Shown: piece after piece, positions 1 through 7,368 of the stretch
Position numbering within the stretch: position 1 is the first letter of the stretch
Layout of the letters: each line of letters opens with the position of its first letter
Assembly (NCBI GenBank): GCA_001819145.1
Contig: MHLV01000034.1
Location: 354 to 9,865, forward strand
Source: Candidatus Nealsonbacteria bacterium RBG_13_36_15
GTDB taxonomy: Bacteria; Patescibacteriota; Minisyncoccia; Minisyncoccales; RBG-13-36-15
Reading direction: 5' to 3'
Length of the DNA: 9,512 nt
Notes under the pieces: model-generated
Databases searched by the model: none
The model's input: only the letters and a program-made list of their open reading frames with translations
Told to the model about the DNA's origin: nothing
Made by a program: the position numbers and the translations under genes

Positions 1-956
1 CCATCAACAACAATAACTCCGCTAAAAGAGCCATAGCCAGGGTCGAGCTCGACTGCAGCGCTTGAAGTTAAACTTAGATCGCCTGTCACCCAAATAGTTC
101 CGGTCATTGTTAGTTCAGCACTGCTGCCAATCGACATATTTCCATTTACCTTTACGGGTCCGAGAGAGTCTTTGTCACTGCTTCCCAAAGAGTAGCCGGC
201 AATTTCGCCGCCGGCAGCAGCTTCATTTTTCCATTTAGTGATTTGTTCTTGGGTTATTGGCATATCTTGATGGCCAGCCGGATCAGCTTCTTGTAAAGTT
301 GCACCACCTACTGTGTCACAATCAATGCTTGTTACGTAATGGGCGTCGCCATCAATTTCACAATCGTTTTCTCCGGCAATAGTTGCGGCCCAGGCATTGC
401 CGCCTCCTTCTGTAGAATTAATTTCCATGTCTTCTATTCTGCCGCTGAAGCCTGATGAAATAACATCGCCATATATTTTAGCACTCGACGAGCCAACGAT
501 TGGCCCATTTGAAAAAACATTACCATGAACTTTGGCACTGCTGCCCATTTGAAGGCCTAAATCGCCGACCTGGACACCGTAATAGAATGCAACGTCTTCA
601 GTAGATACTTGATATACAACCCGGGATTTCCTGATCCTATTTAGAAAGTTCCCTTGAGAAGTTATTGTTCTTGAGCCGCCAATTATATCAGATATTTCAA
701 CATTCGTAGAAATATTACCTACGGCCAGAGTATAAGGGCTTGACCAAGATTTTCCTTTAGATAGTCTTAAAAGGGCATCTTCAATTCCTGCCTCGGCAGA
801 ATAATAAGCTTGGGAGGATTTAACGATATTACTGGCAATTTTCTGTTGTCCGAGAACAAAAAGACCAACGCTTAAACCAATGCTAAGAATAATAGCTAAA
901 ATTAGAATAGCAACAAAGAGAGCAGCAAATCCATTTTTGGAAATTAGGTTTTTCAT
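1..956 (-). CDS. PilX-like pseudopilin/surface protein with beta-helix-type repeats, C-terminus outside window
   Basis: Read from ATG at 956-954, this frame is open for 318 codons and runs off the left edge, so the C-terminus is missing. The N-terminus (MKNLISKNGFAALFVAILIL) has a short basic leader, a possible prepilin cleavage site after Gly9, and one hydrophobic helix at about residues 10-37. The motif YYSAEAGIEDALLRL that follows is typical of PilX N-terminal family proteins. The usual Glu at mature position 5 is absent (Phe is there). From about residue 125 the chain is rich in Gly, Ser and Asn and carries degenerate repeats of the type SSAKVHGNV / SSAKIYGDV and IWVTGDLSL, which suggests a beta-helix or bactofilin-like fold. 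The gene follows the previous pseudopilin by 7 bp with no Shine-Dalgarno, so it is probably the last or late gene of the pilus operon. Its likely role is minor pilin, tip or adhesive component. Family placement is fair; exact function is unknown. Confidence 0.8.
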   Translation of the reverse strand, partial: MKNLISKNGFAALFVAILILAIILSIGLSVGLFVLGQQKIASNIVKSSQAYYSAEAGIEDALLRLSKGKSWSSPYTLAVGNISTNVEISDIIGGSRTITSQGNFLNRIRKSRVVYQVSTEDVAFYYGVQVGDLGLQMGSSAKVHGNVFSNGPIVGSSSAKIYGDVISSGFSGRIEDMEINSTEGGGNAWAATIAGENDCEIDGDAHYVTSIDCDTVGGATLQEADPAGHQDMPITQEQITKWKNEAAAGGEIAGYSLGSSDKDSLGPVKVNGNMSIGSSAELTMTGTIWVTGDLSLTSSAAVELDPGYGSFSGVIVVD

Positions 957-963
957 TGTTTTA

Positions 964-1530
964 TTAATATGACCTTAAAGAGGCAACAGACTGTAAATTT
1001 ACTGAGGCCTGGTACTCCGGTCTTCCGGTGGCATCTTTGTAGCCAAGCGTTAAATCAATTTGGACCGAGGGAACATCGCCGGATATAATTTTACTAAAAG
1101 TCAGATTTTTTACCTCAACTTTTTCTGAAGTTAAAATAACAGGATTAACTGATGCTCCGTCTATGGACTCTTTTTTTAGGCAAAGTTGATTGTCACAGAT
1201 ATAAAAATCAATATATGTCAAGATTTCGCCTATGGGTAAGTATTTTCTTGTTTCCAAGGAAAGCTGGCCAGGATGAGAATTAAAGACGCTGGTCGGTTCA
1301 TAAACATCGTCTGCCTCTTTTATCTCATGGGTCATTATTTCAATTGCTCTTCTTGTATTATCTAAAGTTTCAGCCATTACTTTGTTTTTAGTATTTGCCA
1401 TAACCGACCAAATGATAAAAGAAGAAATAACCGTAACAACAATAACCAAAGTGGCGATATAAACTAAAACCTCCACCAGCGTAAAACTTTTATTTTTTCT
1501 GTTTTCTGTTTTTTGTTGTCCGCTTGTCAT
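964..1530 (-). CDS. PilW/GspJ-like prepilin (188 aa)
   Basis: This is a class III signal-peptide protein. A 15-residue basic leader ends in NKS and is followed by FTLVEVLVYI, with the conserved Glu at mature position 5 (E20). One hydrophobic helix spans about residues 16-42. The residue before the cut is Ser rather than the usual Gly. After the helix, RRAIEIMTHEIKEAD (about 60-74) is characteristic of PilW/GspJ-type minor pseudopilins. A Cys pair, C112 and C117, could form a disulfide outside the cell. The start ATG overlaps the stop of the upstream pseudopilin as TAATG (one shared base), indicating translational coupling and same-operon expression. It probably belongs to a priming or tip complex of the filament built by PilB and PilC. 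The prepilin assignment is firm; the J/W subtype is an inference. Confidence 0.88.
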   Translation of the reverse strand: MTSGQQKTENRKNKSFTLVEVLVYIATLVIVVTVISSFIIWSVMANTKNKVMAETLDNTRRAIEIMTHEIKEADDVYEPTSVFNSHPGQLSLETRKYLPIGEILTYIDFYICDNQLCLKKESIDGASVNPVILTSEKVEVKNLTFSKIISGDVPSVQIDLTLGYKDATGRPEYQASVNLQSVASLRSY

Positions 1531-2033
1531 TATCGCCAGTTAGTAAAATAAGTGGTTATCTCTACTGCTTGATTTTCCCAGGAAGCAGTGATTATAATTT
1601 TTTTCGTTTCGGGATCATTTATCCCACCGCTCTCAACAATAATATCTGATCCGTCTCTTTGAACGTTTTCAATGACTATTTTCCTGGTAAAATTATTAAT
1701 TGTTTCCTCTCCTGAAACTAAATTCCATTTTGGAGGAACGTCAGCTGTTTTTTCCGGGTGATAAATTCCTGCAGTTAAAGATCCTAAACCGTCTATATCC
1801 CAATCTGTTCCATCCCGGAAATTTCGAACAGATTCAATTGTCTCTTGAGCCAAAAAATTAGCATAAGTAGTTTTTTTTATTAAGCTCGAGGTTTTTAAAG
1901 AAAAAGTTAAGAGGCCGAGAATTCCGACAAAAGCGACAAGCAGAACAAAAACAACGACTAGAATTTCTACTACTGTAATTCCTTTTTTTGAAACATTCAG
2001 GCCTTTTTTATTAATATTAGTTTTCTTTAACAT
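1530..2033 (-). CDS. PilV/GspI-like prepilin (167 aa)
   Basis: The leader is 18 residues long and ends KKG, followed by ITVVEILVVVFVLL. This is a canonical prepilin peptidase site, with Gly at -1 (G18) and Glu at mature position 5 (E23). A hydrophobic helix covers about 19-45. The next segment, NFLAQETIESVRNFRDG (about 59-75), matches the conserved region of PilV/GspI minor pseudopilins. The rest is a small soluble beta domain, with no Cys seen. Its TAA stop shares a base with the ATG of the following gene (TAATG), and the preceding gene ends 14 bp upstream. No Shine-Dalgarno precedes the ATG. In type II secretion and type IV pili, proteins of this type join the J/W and H types in the initiating tip complex; assigning that role here is an inference from family and neighbours. 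Confidence 0.88.
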   Translation of the reverse strand: MLKKTNINKKGLNVSKKGITVVEILVVVFVLLVAFVGILGLLTFSLKTSSLIKKTTYANFLAQETIESVRNFRDGTDWDIDGLGSLTAGIYHPEKTADVPPKWNLVSGEETINNFTRKIVIENVQRDGSDIIVESGGINDPETKKIIITASWENQAVEITTYFTNWR

Positions 2034-2047
2034 GAATTAAGGTGTAT

Positions 2048-2926
2048 TTATTGAATTTCTTTGGTTCCACCATACATTCCTTCAGTTACGGTATCGTCAG
2101 TATCAGCTAAATAATGGGCAATATCTTTATCTATTCCTCCGTCAACAACATAGATTATCACCTCTTGGTTGTTTTTACTATCGTTACGATTGCGATGAAT
2201 GCAAAGAAGAGCATTAAAGGCATCAAGAGAATGAGCGTGGATTTGAAATGTTTGGTCGGTGCCACCGACAGAAAACGTTCCTTGCCAATCAAACTCTGTT
2301 TTACCGGCATCAAAATAATCTGCCATATTAACTTGTTCTGTCTGAGGAATATCGGGAAAATTAAATTTTAAAGAGGTAGAATTTTGTATACTCCATCCCA
2401 GATTAAAATGAACATGGCGAGCATCTTTTAATCTCGCTGTGTCAGAAGGACTAGAAGGACTTACTAAATTAATTTCACCAGAATTAGCAATATAAACAGT
2501 TTTTGTCTTTGTAGTATCGTTTTTTAACCGTATGGTTAATTCTCCAAATTGAGATGTCGTTCCCGAAATCCTATCAAAGATTGTTTCCGATCCTCCCCCG
2601 CTTAAATTTATTCCGGATATTTCAACAGAATCTGACAATTTATGAATTTCATCAAAGGAGCTATCTCTTAATGCGTAATTATTTCCTTTAAATAAAGTAT
2701 ATTGATGAGGGGAAGTGTACTGGTCAAAATAAACTCCGTATTGGCTGGCTCCTTCAGAAGCCAAAGTTTTGTTTTGAGTCAATCTTAGATTATTAATAAT
2801 CTCTTCAGCATCGCTTATTAGATCTGATTCTTTTTGGAAAAAACGATAAGCTGGAATAGTTAAGCCTATCAAGATAACTGTGATTGCAATAATGATCAGT
2901 ATTTCTATCAGGGTAAAACTCCTCAT
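2048..2926 (-). CDS. GspH/FimT-like prepilin with a long His-containing C-terminal extension (292 aa)
   Basis: The protein begins MRSFTLIEILIIIAITVILI. Mature FTLIE follows a leader of only three residues, with Ser at -1 and Glu at +5 (E8). An in-frame TAG lies directly before the ATG, so no longer leader is possible from this frame. The hydrophobic helix spans about 4-27. SDAEEIINNLRLTQNKTLAS (about 38-57) resembles the GspH/FimT motif, and beta-rich sequence follows to about 165. Beyond that is an extension of about 125 residues that I do not recognise. It carries HVH at 171-173, HAH at 230-232, and further His at 244 and 271. GspH proteins are usually shorter, so the extension may be a surface domain. 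The gene starts 34 bp after pilC and heads the pseudopilin group. The prepilin call is firm; the function of the extension is unknown. Confidence 0.88.
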   Translation of the reverse strand: MRSFTLIEILIIIAITVILIGLTIPAYRFFQKESDLISDAEEIINNLRLTQNKTLASEGASQYGVYFDQYTSPHQYTLFKGNNYALRDSSFDEIHKLSDSVEISGINLSGGGSETIFDRISGTTSQFGELTIRLKNDTTKTKTVYIANSGEINLVSPSSPSDTARLKDARHVHFNLGWSIQNSTSLKFNFPDIPQTEQVNMADYFDAGKTEFDWQGTFSVGGTDQTFQIHAHSLDAFNALLCIHRNRNDSKNNQEVIIYVVDGGIDKDIAHYLADTDDTVTEGMYGGTKEIQ

Positions 2927-2960
2927 CTAAAAATTTAAAGATTAGGGATTATCTTTGATT

Positions 2961-4181
2961 TCATTTTATAGCTCCGAGCATTGAATATATTGGTTGAATC
3001 ATTGAAATAGCAAAAAAGCCAACTGCCCCGCCAATCAAAAGCATCAATACTGGTTCAATTATTGCCGAAAGATTTTTGGTGGCATTCGTTACTTCCTCTT
3101 CATAGAAATTAGCTAATTTAGCCAAGATTTCTGATGTTTGTCCGGTTTCTTCTCCAATTTCAATCATCTGAATAACCATTAATGGATAAAGACTTTGGTA
3201 AGGTCTTAAAGCCAAAGAAAGCTTTTCGCCTTTTTGAACTTTTTCTATTGATTGAGCGATTGCTTCCTTAAAATAAATATTTCCCAAGGATCCAGAAACG
3301 ATTTCTAAAGCGTGGACAATCGGTATGCCAGAAACGATAAGAGAGCTCAATGTCCTTAAAGTCTGGGCTGAATTGGTTTTTTTTACAATTGGAGAAATAA
3401 TAGGAATTTTTAGGGTTATTTTATCAAAAACCCTCTTTCCGCCCCTTGTTTTTAAAGATCTTCTGAAAAGAAAAGATAGAACAATAATCAAAATTATAAC
3501 CAAGTACCAGAAAGTGGCTAAAAACTCCCCAAGACCAATTACAAACCGAGTAGTCGGAGGTAGATCAACCTCCAATTCCCTGAATGTTTCGGCTAATTGG
3601 GGTATAACCATAATAAGCATTAAAGTGCCAATACCTATCATGGCGCAAATAATCACGGCAGGATAAATCATCGCCCCCACTATTTTAGATTTTAATTCGT
3701 AATCTCTTTCCATTTGAAAAGTTAAATTTTTTAAAACCTCTTCTAAGGTTCCAGATTCCTCTCCAACCTTAACCATATTGACAAAAAGCTCAGAAAAAGT
3801 GTCAGGATATTTTTTTAGACTATCTGAAAAAGAATCTCCCTTATTGACCATTTCGCCGATTTCATTGAGAACTTTTTTGAAGATCTTATTTTTACTTTGC
3901 TCTGACAAAATTGACAAACTTCGCGGAAGGGAAACGCCAGCTGAAATCATTACTTGAAGATTTCTAGTAAACATCATTTTTTCGGTTAGAGAAACTCTTC
4001 CGAAAAAAGGCAAAGATATTTCAAATTTTCTTTTTTTATCCTCGGTTTCTAACTCAACCCCAATCAAAACATATCCTTTTTGGTGAAGGATTTTTGACAA
4101 TTCTTTTTTGTCTTTAGCTTCTAGGGTGCCTGTTTCAAGCTCTCCCTTAAAAGATTTTGCGGTATAGAAATATTGGGGCAA
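2961..4181 (-). CDS. pilC: Type IV pilus inner-membrane platform protein PilC (GspF family)
   Basis: PilC is the polytopic membrane platform that couples PilB to pilin insertion. The 406 residues match the family's usual length. MPQYFYTAKSFKGELETGTL is a typical N-terminus. Two T2SSF domains lie at about 67-190 and 270-392, each with the family signature (VKVGEESGTLEEVL at 138-151; IEIGEETGQTSEIL at 340-353). Membrane helices fall at about 168-193, 218-240 and 373-396. The start is TTG at 4181-4179. It is the only usable start: the frame upstream has no ATG, GTG or TTG nearby, and the next internal Met is about residue 69. No Shine-Dalgarno is seen. The stop is TGA. The gene begins 28 bp after pilB, with an 8-codon mini-ORF in the gap. 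The family call is secure; whether the system is a pilus or a type II-like pseudopilus is not settled by this gene. Confidence 0.95.
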   Translation of the reverse strand: MPQYFYTAKSFKGELETGTLEAKDKKELSKILHQKGYVLIGVELETEDKKRKFEISLPFFGRVSLTEKMMFTRNLQVMISAGVSLPRSLSILSEQSKNKIFKKVLNEIGEMVNKGDSFSDSLKKYPDTFSELFVNMVKVGEESGTLEEVLKNLTFQMERDYELKSKIVGAMIYPAVIICAMIGIGTLMLIMVIPQLAETFRELEVDLPPTTRFVIGLGEFLATFWYLVIILIIVLSFLFRRSLKTRGGKRVFDKITLKIPIISPIVKKTNSAQTLRTLSSLIVSGIPIVHALEIVSGSLGNIYFKEAIAQSIEKVQKGEKLSLALRPYQSLYPLMVIQMIEIGEETGQTSEILAKLANFYEEEVTNATKNLSAIIEPVLMLLIGGAVGFFAISMIQPIYSMLGAIK

Positions 4182-4209
4182 ATTTAAAAAATAATTATCA
4201 AAATAATCA

Positions 4210-5955
4210 TTAAGAGATAATTACCCTTAAGACTTCTTCAATAGAAGTTATTCCTTGGGCAGCCTTTAAAAAACCATCTTCAACCATTGTTCTCATTCCT
4301 TCTCTTTGAGCTTGCGCTTGAACTTGGTCAGCATCTGTTCTTTTGATAATAAGCTCTTTGATTGATTCAGTTACCGGTAAGGCTTCGTAAATTCCAATCC
4401 GTCCCTTATATCCATCTTGGCATTCTTTTGAGGGTTTCGGACGATAAAATTCAATATCTGGCCAATTATCCTTGTCTTTAATAATTTTTTCTTCTCTAAG
4501 AATTTCTAAAATTTTATTTAAATCACAATTTTTTTCTAAATCTTTAATTTCTGTTTTTTTGAGTGTATATCTTAATTTTTCTGAGCAGAGCTTCCTGACT
4601 AATCTTTGGGCTAAAATGACATTTAGAGTCGAAGAGATTAAAAAAGGCTCAGCCCCCATATCAATTAAACGAGGAATGGCGCCAGCGGCTGTGTTGGTAT
4701 GGATAGTAGATAAAACCAAGTGACCCGTAAGGGCGGCATTAATCGCTAAGGACGCTGTTTCTTTGTCTCTAATTTCTCCTATCATCAAAATATCTGGGTC
4801 TTGCCTAACCAAAGATCTGAGACCAGAGGCAAAAGTTAACCCAATTTTAGGATTAACTTGAGTTTGATTAACTCTGGGCATTTGATATTCAATTGGGTCT
4901 TCAACGGTAGCAATATTTACATCGGGAGTATTTAAAATTTCTAACATAGAATAAAGAGTGGTTGTTTTTCCAGAGCCAGTCGGTCCCGTTACCAGAATCA
5001 TTCCGACGGGTTTCCTTAAATGATCTTGAATGTTTTCTAAAGATTTTCCCCTAAGGCCTAATCCCTCTAAGGTGAAAGCTTTGGAAGTTTCAGGTAATAA
5101 TCTCATCACAATTTTTTCGCCGTTAAAAACCGGCAAAATTGAAACTCTAATTGAATATTTATAATCTTCAGCTTCAACCTTAAACCTTCCATCTTGAGGC
5201 AAACGATGTTCGTCCAATTTTAAATTAGAAAGAACTTTAATTCTGGCCACAATTCCAGATTGGACAATTTTTGGTAAAGTCATAGCGTCTCTTAAAATTC
5301 CATCAATTCTATAACGGACAATTACTTCTTTCTCAGTTGGTTCAATGTGAATATCAGAAGCCCTTTGTAAAATAGCATGCTTCAATAAAGTTTCGGCAAT
5401 CCGAATTATTGGCAGTTCTTCGGCTATTTTTTGAAGATCGGTTTTTTCTTTAACTATTTCTTCTCTAATTGATTTAATCCCTTTAGTTTCCTTTTTAATA
5501 ATTTCTCCAAATTCAGCTTCTAAGGTTTTTTGATATTGAGACAGAACACTTTTGATGCTTTCGGGCGTCGTTAGCCTTGGCAAAATTTTCAAATTAGATT
5601 TTTTTTTAATAAATTCAATAGTTCTCAAATCTTCCGGGTCAAGCATAGCAACCTCTAAGCTTTGCCCCGTCTTTCTAAAAGCAATGATATTATGGGAGCG
5701 GGCAATAGGCTCTGGAATAATTTTTAAAATTTCTGGCGGGACTTTTTCTTTTTCTAAATTAATAAAAGGAATGCCCAAAATATAAGCCTCAAGTTTTATT
5801 AACTCTTCTTGAGTAATTGTTCCATCAGAAACTAAAATGTCGCCAACTTTTTGTTTTGTTTCCTGAGCTTTTTTCTGGGCTTGGTTAAACTGAGCTTCGG
5901 TGACTAAGCCGGCGTCTAAAAGAAAAGCTTTTAATTGTTGGGTTTCAATTCTCAT
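4210..5955 (-). CDS. pilB: Type IV pilus assembly ATPase PilB (GspE family)
   Basis: This hexameric cytoplasmic ATPase drives pilus extension with PilC. At 581 residues it has the full family length. Residues about 1-145 form a GspE/MshEN-type N-terminal domain (KVGDILVSDGTITQEEL at 36-52). The N2 domain follows, with ASDIHIEP (199-206) and VRYRIDG (213-219). The catalytic core has Walker A GPTGSGKT (324-331), Asp-box Glu residues around TVEDPIEY (350-357), Walker B DILMIGEIRD (388-397) and His box GHLVLSTIHTN (411-421). The family's C-terminal zinc motif (two CxxC pairs) is degraded: only C457 (LCSEK), C477 and C512 (ECQDGYKGR) remain. An MshEN-like domain could bind cyclic di-GMP, but I see only a partial motif. 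The gene starts at ATG 13 bp after the response regulator. PilT-like retraction ATPases lack this N-terminal region, so PilB is the better call. Confidence 0.95.
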   Translation of the reverse strand: MRIETQQLKAFLLDAGLVTEAQFNQAQKKAQETKQKVGDILVSDGTITQEELIKLEAYILGIPFINLEKEKVPPEILKIIPEPIARSHNIIAFRKTGQSLEVAMLDPEDLRTIEFIKKKSNLKILPRLTTPESIKSVLSQYQKTLEAEFGEIIKKETKGIKSIREEIVKEKTDLQKIAEELPIIRIAETLLKHAILQRASDIHIEPTEKEVIVRYRIDGILRDAMTLPKIVQSGIVARIKVLSNLKLDEHRLPQDGRFKVEAEDYKYSIRVSILPVFNGEKIVMRLLPETSKAFTLEGLGLRGKSLENIQDHLRKPVGMILVTGPTGSGKTTTLYSMLEILNTPDVNIATVEDPIEYQMPRVNQTQVNPKIGLTFASGLRSLVRQDPDILMIGEIRDKETASLAINAALTGHLVLSTIHTNTAAGAIPRLIDMGAEPFLISSTLNVILAQRLVRKLCSEKLRYTLKKTEIKDLEKNCDLNKILEILREEKIIKDKDNWPDIEFYRPKPSKECQDGYKGRIGIYEALPVTESIKELIIKRTDADQVQAQAQREGMRTMVEDGFLKAAQGITSIEEVLRVIIS

Positions 5956-5968
5956 TCTTAGCTGAAGG

Positions 5969-6337
5969 TTATTCTCCTAAGGTTTTTTTAACCTTATCTA
6001 CTACTTCATCCAAACTATAATTTTCTTTTACCAAGTAAGTAGTGGCTCCCAATTCAAGGGCTTTTTCAACGCCTTCTGCGTCTTCTAAATTAGTTAGAAC
6101 AATAACCGGAATTTTTTTAGTTTTGGGATTATCCATTAATTTCTTAAGTACCTCAAGTCCGTGGAGTTTGGGCAAAATTAAATCTAATAAAATTAAATCT
6201 GGCTTTTGATCATTGGCTGATTCTAATCCGATTTTTCCGTCCAGAGCTGAGATTATTTGATAGCCTTCTTGTTGTAAAATTTCGCCAAGAGTTTTTTGAA
6301 GGGCTGATTCATCTTCAATAAATAAAATTTTTTTCAT
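5969..6337 (-). CDS. Single-domain (CheY-like) response regulator
   Basis: The 122 residues make up one receiver domain and nothing else. All key residues are visible: acidic pocket E8-D9, phospho-acceptor D52 in LILLDLILP, switch T82 in VIVLTNLED, Tyr101 in place of the usual aromatic switch, and K104 in YLVKEN. With no output domain it must act by protein contact or phosphotransfer. It sits between the membrane histidine kinase (74 bp upstream) and pilB (13 bp downstream), so the simplest inference is that it relays the kinase signal to the pilus motor or to another partner. Stand-alone receivers such as PilG and PilH have pilus roles in other bacteria, but no orthology is claimed. No Shine-Dalgarno precedes the ATG. 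A GATAAT box 13-18 bp upstream could give a near-leaderless transcript. Confidence 0.93.
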   Translation of the reverse strand: MKKILFIEDESALQKTLGEILQQEGYQIISALDGKIGLESANDQKPDLILLDLILPKLHGLEVLKKLMDNPKTKKIPVIVLTNLEDAEGVEKALELGATTYLVKENYSLDEVVDKVKKTLGE

Positions 6338-6411
6338 TGTTGTATGTTAAATTATCACATTATTAAATTGATTTTAAAATCAACAATTTGACAATTCAAC
6401 AGTTTAGCAAT
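6338..6411 (-). promoter_or_regulatory. Kinase-regulator intergenic region with a 16-bp perfect palindrome and possible promoter
   Basis: This 74-bp AT-rich gap holds a perfect palindrome, TTGATTTTAAAATCAA (6368-6383). Just before it on the minus strand is a direct repeat of TGTTGA spaced by 10 bp. Closer to the regulator start is TGTGATAAT (-10-like GATAAT at 6356-6351 with an upstream TG), but no convincing -35. It could be an operator or a secondary promoter for the regulator and pilus genes, or simply AT-rich sequence. There is no T-tract terminator here, so read-through from the kinase gene is expected. Confidence 0.3.
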
Positions 6412-7362
6412 TTATTTAATTGGAATGGTGAACCAAAAAGTTGTTCCTCCTCCTTCTTCTGATTTAAAACTCATTCTTCCTCCAGATCCATCAATAATTG
6501 ATTTAGCAATGTAAAGACCCAGTCCCGTGCCTTGGGTTTGATATTTTAAAATATTTTGAGCTCTAAAGAATTTTTGGAAGATATATTTTTGCTCTCGAAC
6601 AGGAATTCCCACTCCATCGTCCTTGATCTCAAAATAAATATTGCCTTTTTGTTTTCTAATCTGAATTCTAACTTCTCCCTTATCTTTTATGTAGCGAATG
6701 GCATTATCTAGAAGATTTTCAATGATTAATTTTAATTGCGACGGATCAATAAAAACTTGAGGCAGGTCTTCCTCGCATTCTAATTTTATCTCTACGTTGG
6801 CAGCCCGGGCAAATGGTTCAAGATTAGACACCAGATTCTTAGCTAAATTGACCAAGGAAACTTCTATCTTTTGAGCGGGAAGTTTTCCTTGTTCAATTCG
6901 AGAAACCGTCAAAAGATCTTTAACTAATTCTCCCATTCTAGTAATATTTTCTCTTAAAATTTGAAAATACTCCAGCTGAGGCGCCTCAATTGTTCCTAAT
7001 CTTCCCGACATTAGGAGCTCAATTGTCCATCTTAAGTTAGAAAGGGGAGCCCGCAATTGGTGAGAAACAATACCGACAAACTCTGATTTTAGGCGATTAG
7101 CCTCAGCTAACCTCTCAAAACTTTGGGTAATAGTGAAGGTAACAACCAACAAAAAGGCTGAGAGAATAAGGACGATCAAAACTATTATTTCTGGCTCTTC
7201 AATAAACTGAACACCAACAGCATAAGTAGTCAGGATAATCACAATGGTAATTATCCCCATAATTAAAAAAATAAATTGAGGATATTGCCAAAGAGAAATC
7301 CCGTATTTTTGTCGGTGATGGTCAAAAATATTTAACTGTTCAAAAATTTTCTGGATGTTCAC
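6412..7362 (-). CDS. Membrane sensor histidine kinase with minimal extracytoplasmic loop
   Basis: The protein has 316 residues starting at GTG (7362-7360). Two transmembrane helices, about 28-50 and 58-79, are joined by a loop of only about 7 residues, so there is no periplasmic sensor domain. This resembles intramembrane-sensing kinases. The HisKA domain follows directly, with H101 in SHQLRAPL; the residue after the His is Gln instead of the common Glu. The HATPase_c domain has the N box IIENLLDNAIRY (213-224), the G1 box DDGVGI (248-253), the F box FQKFF (262-266) and the G2 box GTGLGLYIAK (278-287). All of these look intact. It is the first gene of the leftward run and probably phosphorylates the receiver encoded next. 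The promoter lies so close to the GTG that the mRNA may be leaderless. The signal it senses is unknown. Confidence 0.93.
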   Translation of the reverse strand: MNIQKIFEQLNIFDHHRQKYGISLWQYPQFIFLIMGIITIVIILTTYAVGVQFIEEPEIIVLIVLILSAFLLVVTFTITQSFERLAEANRLKSEFVGIVSHQLRAPLSNLRWTIELLMSGRLGTIEAPQLEYFQILRENITRMGELVKDLLTVSRIEQGKLPAQKIEVSLVNLAKNLVSNLEPFARAANVEIKLECEEDLPQVFIDPSQLKLIIENLLDNAIRYIKDKGEVRIQIRKQKGNIYFEIKDDGVGIPVREQKYIFQKFFRAQNILKYQTQGTGLGLYIAKSIIDGSGGRMSFKSEEGGGTTFWFTIPIK

Positions 7363-7368
7363 AACTTT

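Noticed and set aside
2114..2371. Plus-strand open frame of 85 codons
   Set aside because: It lies entirely inside the GspH-like pseudopilin gene on the other strand and has no family resemblance; a shadow frame.
2961..2963. UGA recoded as glycine, as in SR1 or Gracilibacteria
   Set aside because: The UGA ends pilC at the normal family length, and the tRNA-Gly here has anticodon UCC, not UCA.
3325..3666. Plus-strand open frame of 113 codons
   Set aside because: Antisense shadow of pilC, with no recognisable motif or promoter.
4472..4723. Plus-strand open frame of 83 codons
   Set aside because: Antisense to the well-conserved pilB C-terminal region; a low-complexity Ser/Phe-rich translation typical of a shadow.
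5552..5785. Plus-strand open frame of 77 codons
   Set aside because: Antisense to the pilB N-terminal domain, with no support.
6338..6411. Palindrome in the kinase-regulator gap as an intrinsic terminator
   Set aside because: The stem is all AT-rich, with no GC core and no T tract after it on the minus strand.
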